A model generated the notes under the pieces. It did no database searches, was not told the origin of the DNA, and worked only from the letters and a program-made list of their open reading frames with translations. The translations under genes were made by a program, and so were the position numbers. 64,000 nucleotides of DNA, taken from Aquificaceae bacterium (GTDB taxonomy: Bacteria > Aquificota > Aquificia > Aquificales > Aquificaceae). Shown here one piece after another: positions 37,352-46,181 of the stretch (positions are counted from its first letter, which is position 1; every line of letters starts with the position of its first letter). Location of the stretch: positions 1 through 64,000 of the forward strand of contig JALSHV010000013.1 in the NCBI GenBank assembly GCA_026981975.1. Direction: 5' to 3'.

Positions 37352-37942
37352 TCACTTTTTACTTAATTTATTAAGGATACTGTCCACAACTTTTCTCATT
37401 TCTTTTAAACTTTCATCTGGAAGTATTTTTACTGTTGCCAGTGTTAAGCGAAGGGCTTTAAGACGATTTACAAGATCTTCTGTCAGTTTTCCTTCTTGCA
37501 TTGTTTCAAATTCTTTTACAGTAAAGTAAACTATACTCAAATACAGAAGAAGACTGGCGACCAGCAAGCCTGTATAGAAAGGCTGCTCACTTACGAAAAT
37601 AAAGTAGTCTGTAAGGCTTAATTTCTTAATATAAACATCTAAGTTACCCTCTTTAAGGAGGGTATTTATGCGGGTATAGTCTTCCGTTTTTAAAAAACTG
37701 CTAAAATTAGAACTTATAATTTTCCTACCAGTAGGCTTTTCTGTATAGACTACGATGGTATATGTGGGGAAGGGAATATCTATTTTTTCTAACCCTTTAT
37801 TCATATTAATTAAAAAAACGTTTACATTTGTCATTATTTTCTTTTCTCTATCACTTACGTAAGATGAAAAAGATATGAAAAAAGCGGCTGTTACAAACAG
37901 TAAAAGGAAAATCCACAGCGCGAAAACTATCCCTTTGCGCAT
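37352..37942 (-). CDS. membrane protein with periplasmic domain, unknown function
   Basis: A 196-residue protein with a transmembrane helix at about 7-28, a roughly 100-residue external domain, a second helix near 125-145 and a cytoplasmic helical tail of 50 residues. The topology resembles a small sensor without a catalytic domain. It lies 11 bp upstream of the tandem receiver-like gene and 1 bp after pmbA, so it may work with the receiver protein. No family recognised. Confidence 0.55.
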   Translation of the reverse strand: MRKGIVFALWIFLLLFVTAAFFISFSSYVSDREKKIMTNVNVFLINMNKGLEKIDIPFPTYTIVVYTEKPTGRKIISSNFSSFLKTEDYTRINTLLKEGNLDVYIKKLSLTDYFIFVSEQPFYTGLLVASLLLYLSIVYFTVKEFETMQEGKLTEDLVNRLKALRLTLATVKILPDESLKEMRKVVDSILNKLSKK

Positions 37943-37943
37943 T

Positions 37944-39269
37944 TCAGTTTCCCCCTATTGCAACCTCCCTTACAAGCACAGAAGGTGATCCTACATTTCC
38001 GTAAAACTTTAAATCGTTCCCCACTGCAACTATTTTATTCCATAAATCAAGTATATTACCAGCTACGGTAATTCCCCTGACAGCGTGCAGTGGTTTTCCT
38101 TTTCTGTAGAGAACGCCGGCTGCTCCTAAGGAAAACTCTCCTGAAACTGTATCTACGGTGTGTAATCCCATAAGATCTGTAATAAGAAGAACTTCCTCTT
38201 CTGAAGCCAAAAGTTCTGTTAAGCTACTGTTGCCTTCCTTCACGTATAGATTTGTAATTCCGCAGGTAGGAGGAGACTTAAAGCTTTGTCTTTTGGAATT
38301 GCCTGTAGCTTTTTCTCCTGTCAAGTTAGCAGTGTATAAACTGTGCAGGAATCCCTTGAATACACCTCTTTCTATTAAAACATTCCTACCCTGTGGAATT
38401 CCCTCATCATCGTAAGGGACAGTGGCAAATCCTTGTTCCCTTGTGCCGTCATCTACAAGGGTAAGGACTTCCGCTCCTATTTTTTCTCCAACTCTGTCTT
38501 TCAGAAGTGTTTTTCCTTTAACGAGGGAATCTCCTAAAAAGAGAGAGGAGAAGGCTTCCGCAAGGGTAGCAAAACTGTCTCTGAAAAAAACTACAGGCTT
38601 TGAACCAGTGGATAAACTTTTAGGATTAAGAAGTGAAACGCTTTTGAAAACAACATCATGGGCTATTTCTTCTGGTTTAAGTTCTGAAAACTTTCTTGTG
38701 CCTCGGTATTCCCAGGATATTGCTGAATCTCCTGCCTCTTGAGCTAAGGTTGCTATTAGCACTGTGTAAAACGTTCCTCTGTAATAGAAGTGAACTCCGT
38801 ATGAATTGTAAAGTTCCACTTCAAGTATTCTTTCTGTAAAACTTGTTTTTCTAACTCCTTTAATTCTGAGATCTAATTCCTTGGCTTTCCTTTCCAAGCT
38901 TAAGGTGAATTCCGTTTTAGCTTCTGTGGAGAGTTCTGTTCCTTCTTTATCAAAGAATGATGTGCAGCGAGATTTTTCCAGTTTATCAATGAGAGTATTC
39001 CCTTTGTCTTGGGGTTGTAGATCACAGATTTCCATGGCTTTGACAACCGCTTCTTTTATACTATCTTCCTCTTCTGTAGAAGTGTAGGAAAAACCTATTT
39101 TATTGTTCTTCAGAACTCTTATACCTATTCCTGTTTCTTCCGAAGTTGTTAAGCTTTCCAATGATTCCGAAGAGGTTTCTATACTGAGCTTTTTACATCT
39201 TTGAATAAAAATTTCATAGTTGTATCCTTCCTTTATAAATCTTTCCACTGTTTTTTTAATCTTTTCCAT
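37944..39269 (-). CDS. pmbA: metalloprotease-related protein PmbA/TldE
   Basis: A 441-residue member of the TldD/PmbA family. It has the N-terminal ferredoxin-like region and a C-terminal domain with PVVFFRDSFATLAEAF and VPYDDEGIPQGRNVLI. The HExxxH metal motif of TldD is absent, pointing to PmbA (TldE), the non-catalytic partner in peptide maturation and proteolysis. tldD is not in the window. Confidence 0.85.
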   Translation of the reverse strand: MEKIKKTVERFIKEGYNYEIFIQRCKKLSIETSSESLESLTTSEETGIGIRVLKNNKIGFSYTSTEEEDSIKEAVVKAMEICDLQPQDKGNTLIDKLEKSRCTSFFDKEGTELSTEAKTEFTLSLERKAKELDLRIKGVRKTSFTERILEVELYNSYGVHFYYRGTFYTVLIATLAQEAGDSAISWEYRGTRKFSELKPEEIAHDVVFKSVSLLNPKSLSTGSKPVVFFRDSFATLAEAFSSLFLGDSLVKGKTLLKDRVGEKIGAEVLTLVDDGTREQGFATVPYDDEGIPQGRNVLIERGVFKGFLHSLYTANLTGEKATGNSKRQSFKSPPTCGITNLYVKEGNSSLTELLASEEEVLLITDLMGLHTVDTVSGEFSLGAAGVLYRKGKPLHAVRGITVAGNILDLWNKIVAVGNDLKFYGNVGSPSVLVREVAIGGN

Positions 39270-39274
39270 TCCCT

Positions 39275-39997
39275 TTAAATTTTATTATGCTTTCTGCGAT
39301 CCCTTCCTTGTAAGTATATGACTTTAGTCATTTCGTATATACGCGAAACTGTCCCAGCACCAAGTCTGTCCGCCATGAGGGCTTTTGGCACGTCTATATC
39401 CTCTACTATTTTCTTCAGTTTCTTATTTTTCTTCTCTTCTCCTGTGAGAGAAAAATTAGTTGTTATAAGGGTGCTTTTTAGATTGTTATACCTATAAGAG
39501 ATAATGTATGAGATCATTTCTCTTTGCCATTCTGAAAGTCTTTCACTGCCCAAATCGTCCAAAACTATAAGGGGAAGATCAAGAAGAGTTTTTATAGCTC
39601 TGGCGCTTTTCCCTTCCTCCATAAGAGCTTTCAGTTTATAAATCAGATCCTTGGTATCAAAGAATCTACCTCTTATTCCTTTTTCCCTGTATATCTTTTT
39701 AAGAACTCCCACCACCAGATGGGTTTTGCCTATACCCGGTGGTCCTATCAGTGTAATACCGTATCCTGTTGAAGGTTCATAGGAAGAAGCGTATATATAC
39801 ACTTCCTTATAAGCGTCACTTTCGGAGGGATTTTCACACATGTAATTGTCCAACTCCGCATTCCAGAATCTTCTGGGAATACCTAAGATTCTGTTAATAT
39901 CCTCTTCCGAAAACCTACAGGAACAAGGGGAAACCTTGCCTTCTTTTTCTTTCAAAAAACCCGTTCCTTTGCACTTTTCACAGTGAGTTTCCATCAA
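39275..39997 (-). CDS. dnaC: DnaC-type helicase loader / AAA+ ATPase
   Basis: A 240-residue AAA+ protein with an N-terminal zinc-binding region (CEKCKGTGF then PCSC), Walker A GPPGIGKTH (near 84-92), Walker B VLDDLGSE and an arginine-rich sensor region. It matches the size and architecture of the Aquifex aeolicus DnaC protein that loads DnaB. dnaB is encoded at 6193-7587. It overlaps pgsA by 4 bp. Confidence 0.9.
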   Translation of the reverse strand: MMETHCEKCKGTGFLKEKEGKVSPCSCRFSEEDINRILGIPRRFWNAELDNYMCENPSESDAYKEVYIYASSYEPSTGYGITLIGPPGIGKTHLVVGVLKKIYREKGIRGRFFDTKDLIYKLKALMEEGKSARAIKTLLDLPLIVLDDLGSERLSEWQREMISYIISYRYNNLKSTLITTNFSLTGEEKKNKKLKKIVEDIDVPKALMADRLGAGTVSRIYEMTKVIYLQGRDRRKHNKI

Positions 39998-40506
39998 GGA
40001 TAATTTAATCCCGTTTGACTTCTTTTAATATAAGTGCGGACGTAATCGTAAACAGAAATATAAGCAACCGCTATGGCTACCCATAGTAAATAACTTCCAG
40101 TTCCTGTTCCCCTAATAAGTAAAAGAACCGAAGAGAATTCAAGAAAGGTTTTCAGTTTTCCTAAGGGAGAAGCGGAAATAACCACTCCTTGTGATACCGC
40201 AAAGCCTCTTAAAAAGGAAATACCAAATTCTCTTAAAAGTAGCAGTATTACAGGAAAAGAACTAATTCTGCCTACATCTACAAGAGCGATAAGAGCTGAC
40301 AATACAAATATTTTATCCGCGAGAGGATCAAGGAGCTTTCCCCATGAGTTTTCTTCTCCGTTTAAACGGGCTATTTTTCCGTCTACCGCATCGGATAAAG
40401 CACCTGCAAGAGCTATTAGGAAAGCAATTTGATATTCCTCCTTGAGAATAGCAAGAACTAAGGGGAATGTGACAATAATCCTGAATAAAGTCATGAGATT
40501 TGCCAT
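39994..40506 (-). CDS. pgsA: CDP-alcohol phosphatidyltransferase (phosphatidylglycerophosphate synthase)
   Basis: A 170-residue membrane enzyme with the full family motif DX2DGX2ARX8GX3DX3D (DAVDGKIARLNGEENSWGKL then DPLAD, near 39-62) and about five transmembrane helices. It most likely makes phosphatidylglycerophosphate from CDP-diacylglycerol and glycerol 3-phosphate; another acceptor alcohol cannot be excluded. It is the first gene of the minus-strand run and diverges from the AtpR-like gene across 19 bp. Confidence 0.88.
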   Translation of the reverse strand: MANLMTLFRIIVTFPLVLAILKEEYQIAFLIALAGALSDAVDGKIARLNGEENSWGKLLDPLADKIFVLSALIALVDVGRISSFPVILLLLREFGISFLRGFAVSQGVVISASPLGKLKTFLEFSSVLLLIRGTGTGSYLLWVAIAVAYISVYDYVRTYIKRSQTGLNYP

Positions 40507-40525
40507 ACGGTTAAAATTATAAAGT
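40507..40525. promoter_or_regulatory. 19-bp divergent spacer with bidirectional -10-like sequence
   Basis: The pgsA and AtpR-like start codons are 19 bp apart. The spacer contains GTTAAAATTATA: reading left it gives TATAAT nine bases before pgsA, reading right TAAAAT and TATAAA just before the other ATG. No ribosome-binding site fits on either side. The same 12-mer occurs between the divergent genes at 53138/53155. Confidence 0.45.
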
Positions 40526-40783
40526 ATGGAGGTTTTTATTTCATTTCTTGTAGGTTTTATTTCAGGACTACTTTACAACGAACATCTCTATAGACAGACA
40601 ATAATCTTTCCGGCAAAAAACCCTTTTTTTTCCTTCTGGGTGAGAATTTCCTTGCTTGGAGTAGTTTTATATCTGGTAGTTGTTCACTTTTCTTTTAAGG
40701 GAGTTGTTGTATTTCTTATTGCTAATTTAGTAGCACGCTTTATTCATATTATCTTAAGAGGATTTGTAATTGTAAGATATTAA
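40526..40783 (+). CDS. small membrane protein, AtpR-like (ATPase subunit)
   Basis: An 85-residue hydrophobic protein with three predicted transmembrane helices. The pattern, including VARFIHIILRGFVIVRY at the C-terminus, resembles AtpR-type subunits associated with Na-translocating F-type ATPases (ATP synthase subunit I-like). The match is by pattern only. The gene starts with ATG without a ribosome-binding site, opposite pgsA, and is followed by another small membrane protein gene after 1 bp. No ATP synthase gene is near. Confidence 0.5.
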   Translation: MEVFISFLVGFISGLLYNEHLYRQTIIFPAKNPFFSFWVRISLLGVVLYLVVVHFSFKGVVVFLIANLVARFIHIILRGFVIVRY

Positions 40784-40784
40784 G

Positions 40785-41168
40785 GTGGAAGCTCTGAACA
40801 GCTTACTATTACTTCTCAATGAACCTTTGGTGCAGTTTTTTCTATGGGTTGCGGTGCTTTACATAATAGCTGCTATTTTTGTTGACAGAAGAGTTTCCTT
40901 TTGGATCTCAAGTATAAGTGCTACTTACTTTTGGGTAAAAACACAAGATCCCGCGGTAGCTTTGAGAGCATGGTTTGTAGTTTTGGCTGTATTTACAGTT
41001 GTTCTTATTGCAAGATATCTGTTTCACATGAACATAGTTCTTTTCTTAAAAGGAAAAAAAAGATGCCCTATGTGTTGTGAAGAAGCTTACAGAAAAGCAA
41101 AGGTGTGTCCCCATTGTCACTACAGTTTTACATCGGAAAGCGATGAATGCAGGGAAGACAAGTTTTAA
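40785..41168 (+). CDS. membrane protein with C-terminal zinc ribbon
   Basis: A 127-residue protein with two or three transmembrane helices (within about 10-84) and a short C-terminal zinc ribbon, CPMC and CPHC, followed by an acidic tail. It starts with GTG. Hydrophobic proteins ending in a zinc ribbon are often membrane-linked regulators or assembly factors, but no function can be given. It is probably co-transcribed with the AtpR-like gene. Confidence 0.6.
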   Translation: MEALNSLLLLLNEPLVQFFLWVAVLYIIAAIFVDRRVSFWISSISATYFWVKTQDPAVALRAWFVVLAVFTVVLIARYLFHMNIVLFLKGKKRCPMCCEEAYRKAKVCPHCHYSFTSESDECREDKF

Positions 41169-41186
41169 TGTAAGATAATTCCTGTT

Positions 41187-42614
41187 ATGACCTATGAAGC
41201 GGTTATAGGATTGGAAATACATGTCCAAATGGATACTTGCACAAAACTCTTTTGTTCTTGTAAAGTTGAATTCGGGGCACAACCTAATACCAACGTATGT
41301 CCTGTGTGCTTAGGAATGCCCGGTTCCTTGCCTGTCCTTAACAGAAAAGCAGTGGAATACGCTGTAAGGGCAGCCATAGCCCTTAACTGCACAGTTCACA
41401 AAAAATCAATTTTTGCAAGAAAAAACTACTTTTATCCGGATCTTCCAAAGGGATACCAGATTTCTCAGTATGAGAAACCCTTAGCAACTGGGGGTTGGTT
41501 GGAGATAGAACTACCCGAGAAGACTCTAAAAAGGATAAGAATAAGGCGTCTTCACATAGAAGAAGATGCTGGTAAAAACGTCCACGAAGGAGAAAAAAGT
41601 TTTGTGGATCTCAACAGAGCGGGAACACCGCTTATGGAAATAGTTACAGAGCCTGATATGAGTTCTCCTGAAGAAGCAAGAATTTTTCTTGAAACTCTTA
41701 GAAATCTAATGAGATACACAGGGGTGTCAAAAGCGGATATGGAAAAGGGACAGCTTCGTTGTGATATAAACGTATCTGTGAAACCTAAAGGATCAAAAAT
41801 CTTAGGGACAAGGACAGAAATAAAAAACGTAAATTCCTTTAGATTTGTTCAAAAAGCACTTGAATACGAAATAGAACGGCAGATAAAGGTGATTTCAAAA
41901 GGCGGTGAAGTAATTCAAGAAACCAGAACCTTTGATCCTTCTACAGGGAAAACTTATTCTATGAGATCAAAAGAAGAAGCAGAAGATTACAGATACTTTC
42001 CTGATCCAGATTTGCTCCCTCTTATTCTAAAGGAAGAATGGATAGAAGAGATAAGAAAAAGCATGCCTGAACTTCCTCATCAGCGCCTTGAAAGATTTTT
42101 AACAGATTACTCCCTTGGAGAGTATGAAGCTCGTATTCTAGTTCAAAACAAGGATCTCGGAGATTTTTTTGAAAATGCTGTCAAAGAAGGAGGAGAACCA
42201 AAAACAGTGGCAAACTGGTTGATAAACGATTTGCTCGGGCTCTTAAGAGAAAACCAGAAATCTCTGGAGGAGTCTCCTGTAACTCCTTCTTCTCTGGCAG
42301 AACTTGTTAACCTTATCAAGGAAGGAGTTATCTCAACAAAAATAGGAAAGGAAATTATAAAAGAAATGTTTGAAACAGGTAAAAGAGCATCACAAATTGT
42401 GGAAGAAAGAGGTTTAAGACAAATAACCGATAAATCCGCTTTGGAGGAAGTAGTTATCAAAGTGATAGAGCGCTTTCCTGCTGAGGTGGAAAGGTATAAA
42501 AATGGAGAAACTAAGCTTTTAGGTTTTTTTGTGGGTCAAATTATGAAAGAAACAAGAGGAAAAGCGAATCCTAAGCTTGCAAACCAAATTTTGAGAGAAA
42601 TTTTGGGAGGGTGA
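41187..42614 (+). CDS. gatB: Asp-tRNA(Asn)/Glu-tRNA(Gln) amidotransferase subunit B
   Basis: A 475-residue GatB, which with GatA and GatC amidates misacylated Glu-tRNA-Gln and Asp-tRNA-Asn. Cys motifs near the start (LFCSC and VCPVCLGMPGSLP), the cradle domain with YFYPDLPKGYQISQY, and a C-terminal YqeY-like domain ending in GKANPKLANQILREILGG are diagnostic. gatC is separate (49725-50009); gatA is absent from the window. No ribosome-binding site; GATAAT lies seven bases before the ATG. Confidence 0.95.
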   Translation: MTYEAVIGLEIHVQMDTCTKLFCSCKVEFGAQPNTNVCPVCLGMPGSLPVLNRKAVEYAVRAAIALNCTVHKKSIFARKNYFYPDLPKGYQISQYEKPLATGGWLEIELPEKTLKRIRIRRLHIEEDAGKNVHEGEKSFVDLNRAGTPLMEIVTEPDMSSPEEARIFLETLRNLMRYTGVSKADMEKGQLRCDINVSVKPKGSKILGTRTEIKNVNSFRFVQKALEYEIERQIKVISKGGEVIQETRTFDPSTGKTYSMRSKEEAEDYRYFPDPDLLPLILKEEWIEEIRKSMPELPHQRLERFLTDYSLGEYEARILVQNKDLGDFFENAVKEGGEPKTVANWLINDLLGLLRENQKSLEESPVTPSSLAELVNLIKEGVISTKIGKEIIKEMFETGKRASQIVEERGLRQITDKSALEEVVIKVIERFPAEVERYKNGETKLLGFFVGQIMKETRGKANPKLANQILREILGG

Positions 42615-42616
42615 AT

Positions 42617-44005
42617 ATGAAGGCGGTTATTCTGGCAGCAGGTTTGGGAACAAGATTTAAAAGTGAAAAACCGAAGGTCCTTCATCACATTTTGGGTAAA
42701 CCGATGATCTGGTATGTAATAAACGCAGTCAGGAAAGGAGGAATAAAAGATATAGCTGTTGTAGTAGGATACAAGGCTGAGGAGGTTATGGAAACTGTAG
42801 GGGAAGAAGTGAACTTTTACCTTCAAAGTAATCCAAAGGGAGGAACCGCGGAAGCGGTTCTTGCTTCTATAGACTTTTGGAGAAATGAAGAGGATTATCT
42901 GTTGGTAATAAACGGAGATTCTCCTCTTATAAAACCTGAGACTGTAAAAAACATGCAGAGATTTCTCTTCATGGTGGAAGAATACGAAAAAGTTAAACTG
43001 GGTGGAGTAATACTGACATCTTTCCTTTCAGATCCCACTGGATACGGCAGAGTTGTAAAGGAAGAAGGAACAGATAGAATTGTGAAAATAGTAGAGGAAA
43101 AAGAAGCTTCTCCTGAAGAAAAAAGTATAAGAGAAGTGAACGGTGGAGTTTATATGTTTTATATTCCCTACCTTCTTGAAGCTCTTTTTAAGATTAAACC
43201 CAGTGAAAAAACAGGGGAGCTTTATCTGACTGATGCGGTTGATTATATGGTGCGTAAGGGATACGAGATAAGAAGTTTTCAAGCTTCGGAACCCACTGAA
43301 ATACTTGGAGTAAATACCAGATGGGAACTGAGTTTTGCGGAAAGTATAGTCAAATTAAAACTTATAAAATATTGGGCTGAAAGAGGAGTTACCGTTCACT
43401 CTCCAGAAACGGTATGGATAGAACCAGATGTTGAATTGGAAGAAAACGTGGAGATTTTCCCAGACGTTATGTTAAAAGGTAAAACCCGAATAGCTAAGAA
43501 TACGGTTATTCATAAAGGATCTATAATAGAGAATTCCGTTATAGGAGAAAATGTGAACGTTTATCCTTTCTCCTACATAAAGGACAGTAAGGTTGAGAAA
43601 GGAGCTGTAGTAGGTCCCTTTTCCAGAATAAGGGAGCAAACTGTTGTGGGGGAAAAAGCCGAGGTAGGGAATTTTGTAGAGATTAAAAAAAGTATTATCA
43701 GTAGAGGAGTTAAAGCAAAACACCTTGCTTACATAGGAGATGCTCATGTGGGAAAGCAGGTTAACATATCGGCAGGTGTTGTAACCGCCAATTACGATGG
43801 AAAAGAAAAACATAAAACCTTCATAGGCGATAACGCTTTTGTGGGAAGCAATTCCCTTTTAATAGCTCCCCTGAGTCTGGGAGATTTTTGCTACATAGCA
43901 GGAGGTTCGGTTATTAGCAAAGATATACCATCTGGAGCGCTTGCTATAGAAAGGTCAAGGCTAAGAATCTTGGAAGGAAAGGGTAAAAAGAAGTTGGAAA
44001 AATAA
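42617..44005 (+). CDS. glmU: bifunctional GlmU (UDP-GlcNAc pyrophosphorylase / GlcN-1-P acetyltransferase)
   Basis: A 462-residue GlmU. The pyrophosphorylase domain opens MKAVILAAGLGTRFKSEKPK (near 1-20); the acetyltransferase domain from about 250 is a left-handed beta-helix with hexapeptide repeats and ends in CYIAGGSVISKDIPSG. It makes UDP-GlcNAc for peptidoglycan and lipid A. The ATG at 42617 is six bases after GGGAGG; the GTG at 42611 is less likely. Confidence 0.95.
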   Translation: MKAVILAAGLGTRFKSEKPKVLHHILGKPMIWYVINAVRKGGIKDIAVVVGYKAEEVMETVGEEVNFYLQSNPKGGTAEAVLASIDFWRNEEDYLLVINGDSPLIKPETVKNMQRFLFMVEEYEKVKLGGVILTSFLSDPTGYGRVVKEEGTDRIVKIVEEKEASPEEKSIREVNGGVYMFYIPYLLEALFKIKPSEKTGELYLTDAVDYMVRKGYEIRSFQASEPTEILGVNTRWELSFAESIVKLKLIKYWAERGVTVHSPETVWIEPDVELEENVEIFPDVMLKGKTRIAKNTVIHKGSIIENSVIGENVNVYPFSYIKDSKVEKGAVVGPFSRIREQTVVGEKAEVGNFVEIKKSIISRGVKAKHLAYIGDAHVGKQVNISAGVVTANYDGKEKHKTFIGDNAFVGSNSLLIAPLSLGDFCYIAGGSVISKDIPSGALAIERSRLRILEGKGKKKLEK

Positions 44006-44919
44006 TGAAATTAGCTGCTTTAGATATAGGCTCTTATTCTGTAAGGTTATTAATAGCGGAGATTTCTAACGGAGACATAAAGATTCTTCTTGAAAAGGGA
44101 GCTATAACTTCCTTGGGAAGCGGTCTTAGATCAGAAGGTTATCTTAAACCTGACAGGATTGAGGAAACCCTTAAAGTTTTAAGACACTACAAAGAAGACG
44201 TAGAAAGATTAGGAGTAGAATCCGTCTTTGCGGTTGCTACGGAAGCTATAAGAAGAGCTAAGAACGGTAAGGATTTTATTGAGCTTGTGAAAAGGGAAAT
44301 CGGCTTTGATGTAGAGTTAATAAGTCCGGAAAAGGAAGGAAAATTGGCTTTTTTAGCAACCGCTTATTCACTCAAACCAAAAGATCCGTTTCTGGTTGTG
44401 GATCAGGGCGGAGCTTCTACGGAATTTATATACGGTTCGGATTTCAAAGCGAAAAAAATAATATCACTACCCATAGGGATTGTTAATCTAACAGAAAGCT
44501 TTTTAAAGCACGATCCTCCGCTTGATACGGATATAGAGAATCTATTTAACTTTTTAAGAAGAAAAATACCTTCTCTTAAAGAGAATATACAGGAAATTAT
44601 AGGCTTAGGGGGAACTATAACAACAGTAGCAGCTCTTGAATACGGTGTGTATCCCTACGAACCACAGCGGATTCATGGAAAAAAGTTATCTCTTGAAAAT
44701 CTTGAGCACTGGTTTAAAGAACTTGTTAATCTGCCTTCCCATGTAAGAAAGGAGAAATACAGACAAATAGAAGATAAAAGAGCAAAGGTCCTACCTGCGG
44801 GTATAGCTATGTTTATAGAAATACTGAGAACTTTTGGTAAGGATAAACTCACCGTAGGCGATTGGGGTGTAAAACACGGAATTATAGTTAAATATATCTT
44901 GTCAAAAGGTATCAAGTAA
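44005..44919 (+). CDS. ppx: Ppx/GppA-family phosphatase
   Basis: A 304-residue actin-fold exopolyphosphatase/guanosine pentaphosphatase. The phosphate-binding motifs DIGSYSVRLLIAE (near 6-18), ATEAIRRAKNG, DQGGASTEFI and GLGGTITTVAAL are present. It lacks the C-terminal HD domain of E. coli Ppx, as do many short homologues, so polyphosphate or pppGpp may be the substrate. It overlaps glmU by one base and the convergent FecR gene by 18 bp. Confidence 0.88.
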   Translation: MKLAALDIGSYSVRLLIAEISNGDIKILLEKGAITSLGSGLRSEGYLKPDRIEETLKVLRHYKEDVERLGVESVFAVATEAIRRAKNGKDFIELVKREIGFDVELISPEKEGKLAFLATAYSLKPKDPFLVVDQGGASTEFIYGSDFKAKKIISLPIGIVNLTESFLKHDPPLDTDIENLFNFLRRKIPSLKENIQEIIGLGGTITTVAALEYGVYPYEPQRIHGKKLSLENLEHWFKELVNLPSHVRKEKYRQIEDKRAKVLPAGIAMFIEILRTFGKDKLTVGDWGVKHGIIVKYILSKGIK

Positions 44920-45606
44920 ACGGAATTCTTCTTCTATATCTGGCGGTATGGGTATATCCCTAACCTCACTTCCGACTATAATGACACCGCTACCGGCTTT
45001 TAGTTCAAACTCCTTTACAAATTCTCTGAACTCTTTTTCGGTTTCTTCTTTAAATCTTTCATATTCTTCCATTTGCTTTTTCATTTCTTTTTCCGCTTCT
45101 TGCCTGAACTCTTCAAACTCTTCCTTTTCCCGCTTTTTATACCTTATAAATTCTCCCACTATTTTCCTTACTGTAAGGTGTCCTTCCTTAAGGAATATCC
45201 CTATTCTTTCTTCTTCAGCGGATATCATAAAGCGGGTTCCCTTTATTCCTATAATTACGGATTTTACTCTTACCTTTAATCCTCTACTCTCTCCCCTTTT
45301 CCTTATTTGAAAAACAGCTCTCCCTTTTTCAAAGTTGACCCTATCAATATCTTCTATGTATAGAATACTGTTTTCCATGAGAACCAGTTTGTTAACTCCT
45401 AAGAGTTTCACAAAAGCTATGGAAGCAAAATCTGTTTTCAAAACGTCCTTTACGTAAAGCTCAGAAGGAACTTCTCTGATCAGAAGTCCGCTCAGAGATC
45501 CTTCTCTGTAAAGTTTTACTTTTCCTCTTTTATTTACAACATCTCCCGCCTTTTCTGTAGATAAAACTGTCCCTACAATAAACAATAAAAACACCAGTAG
45601 TTTCAT
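44902..45606 (-). CDS. exported FecR-domain protein with coiled coil
   Basis: A 234-residue protein with a signal peptide (MKLLVFLLFIVGTVLS), a FecR-type domain (about 30-145; LKTDFASIAFVKLLGVNKLVLMEN and RVKSVIIGIKGTRFMISAEE) and a Glu/Lys-rich coiled coil (about 150-205) before an acidic C-terminal end. FecR domains are common in envelope signalling and surface proteins. No TonB receptor or ECF sigma factor is adjacent, so classical Fec signalling is unlikely. It overlaps ubiX by 4 bp. Confidence 0.72.
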   Translation of the reverse strand: MKLLVFLLFIVGTVLSTEKAGDVVNKRGKVKLYREGSLSGLLIREVPSELYVKDVLKTDFASIAFVKLLGVNKLVLMENSILYIEDIDRVNFEKGRAVFQIRKRGESRGLKVRVKSVIIGIKGTRFMISAEEERIGIFLKEGHLTVRKIVGEFIRYKKREKEEFEEFRQEAEKEMKKQMEEYERFKEETEKEFREFVKEFELKAGSGVIIVGSEVRDIPIPPDIEEEFRLLDTF

Positions 45607-46181
45607 GTTTTACTCCCACCCTTCCATTTATTATAAAGATTGTGGGGAATTTGTAATAGATCAAAAACTTTACCCACTACAAAATCAACAATGTCTTCCA
45701 CAGTTCGGGGTTTGTGATAAAAAGCGGGGCTTGCTGGTGATACAATAGCACCTGCTTCAGTAGCTTTGAGCATGTTTTTTATATGTATCTTTGAAAAAGG
45801 CATTTCTCTTATCAGAAGAACAGTTTTGACTCTTTCTTTCAAAGCAACTTCACACACTCTGTGTATTAAATTGTCGTTTATCCCGTTTGCAATACTGGCA
45901 AGGGAACTCATTGAACAAGGCATAACAAGAACACCCTTGTAATCTTTAAGAACTGAACCACTTGAGACAGGAGCAGTCATATCTCTGTTGTCGTAAAAGA
46001 GAGCTTTTGGGAACTCTTCCATTAGATCCTTCGGTTGTTTACCGAGTTCTTCTTCTATAACAGTCCAACCTGTTTCAGAGACTATTACTTCTACCGTGCT
46101 TAGTCTGTTTAATTCCTTAAGAGCCCTATACCCGTAAATAACACCGCTGGCTCCTGTTATGCAAAGAACGTATTTATCCAT
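45603..46181 (-). CDS. ubiX: flavin prenyltransferase UbiX
   Basis: A 192-residue UbiX that makes the prenylated FMN cofactor for UbiD-type decarboxylases. It has GASGVIYGYRAL near the start and the MPCSMSSLASIANGINDNLIHR and IREMPFSKIHIKNMLKATEAGA segments. An AAGGAG site precedes the ATG. A UbiD partner is not in the window. It may serve quinone synthesis. Confidence 0.93.
   Translation of the reverse strand: MDKYVLCITGASGVIYGYRALKELNRLSTVEVIVSETGWTVIEEELGKQPKDLMEEFPKALFYDNRDMTAPVSSGSVLKDYKGVLVMPCSMSSLASIANGINDNLIHRVCEVALKERVKTVLLIREMPFSKIHIKNMLKATEAGAIVSPASPAFYHKPRTVEDIVDFVVGKVFDLLQIPHNLYNKWKGGSKT

Noticed and set aside
37068-37529. 153-codon plus-strand ORF
   Set aside because: It is antisense to the receiver-like and membrane protein genes and spans the gap between them; composition is unlike neighbouring proteins.
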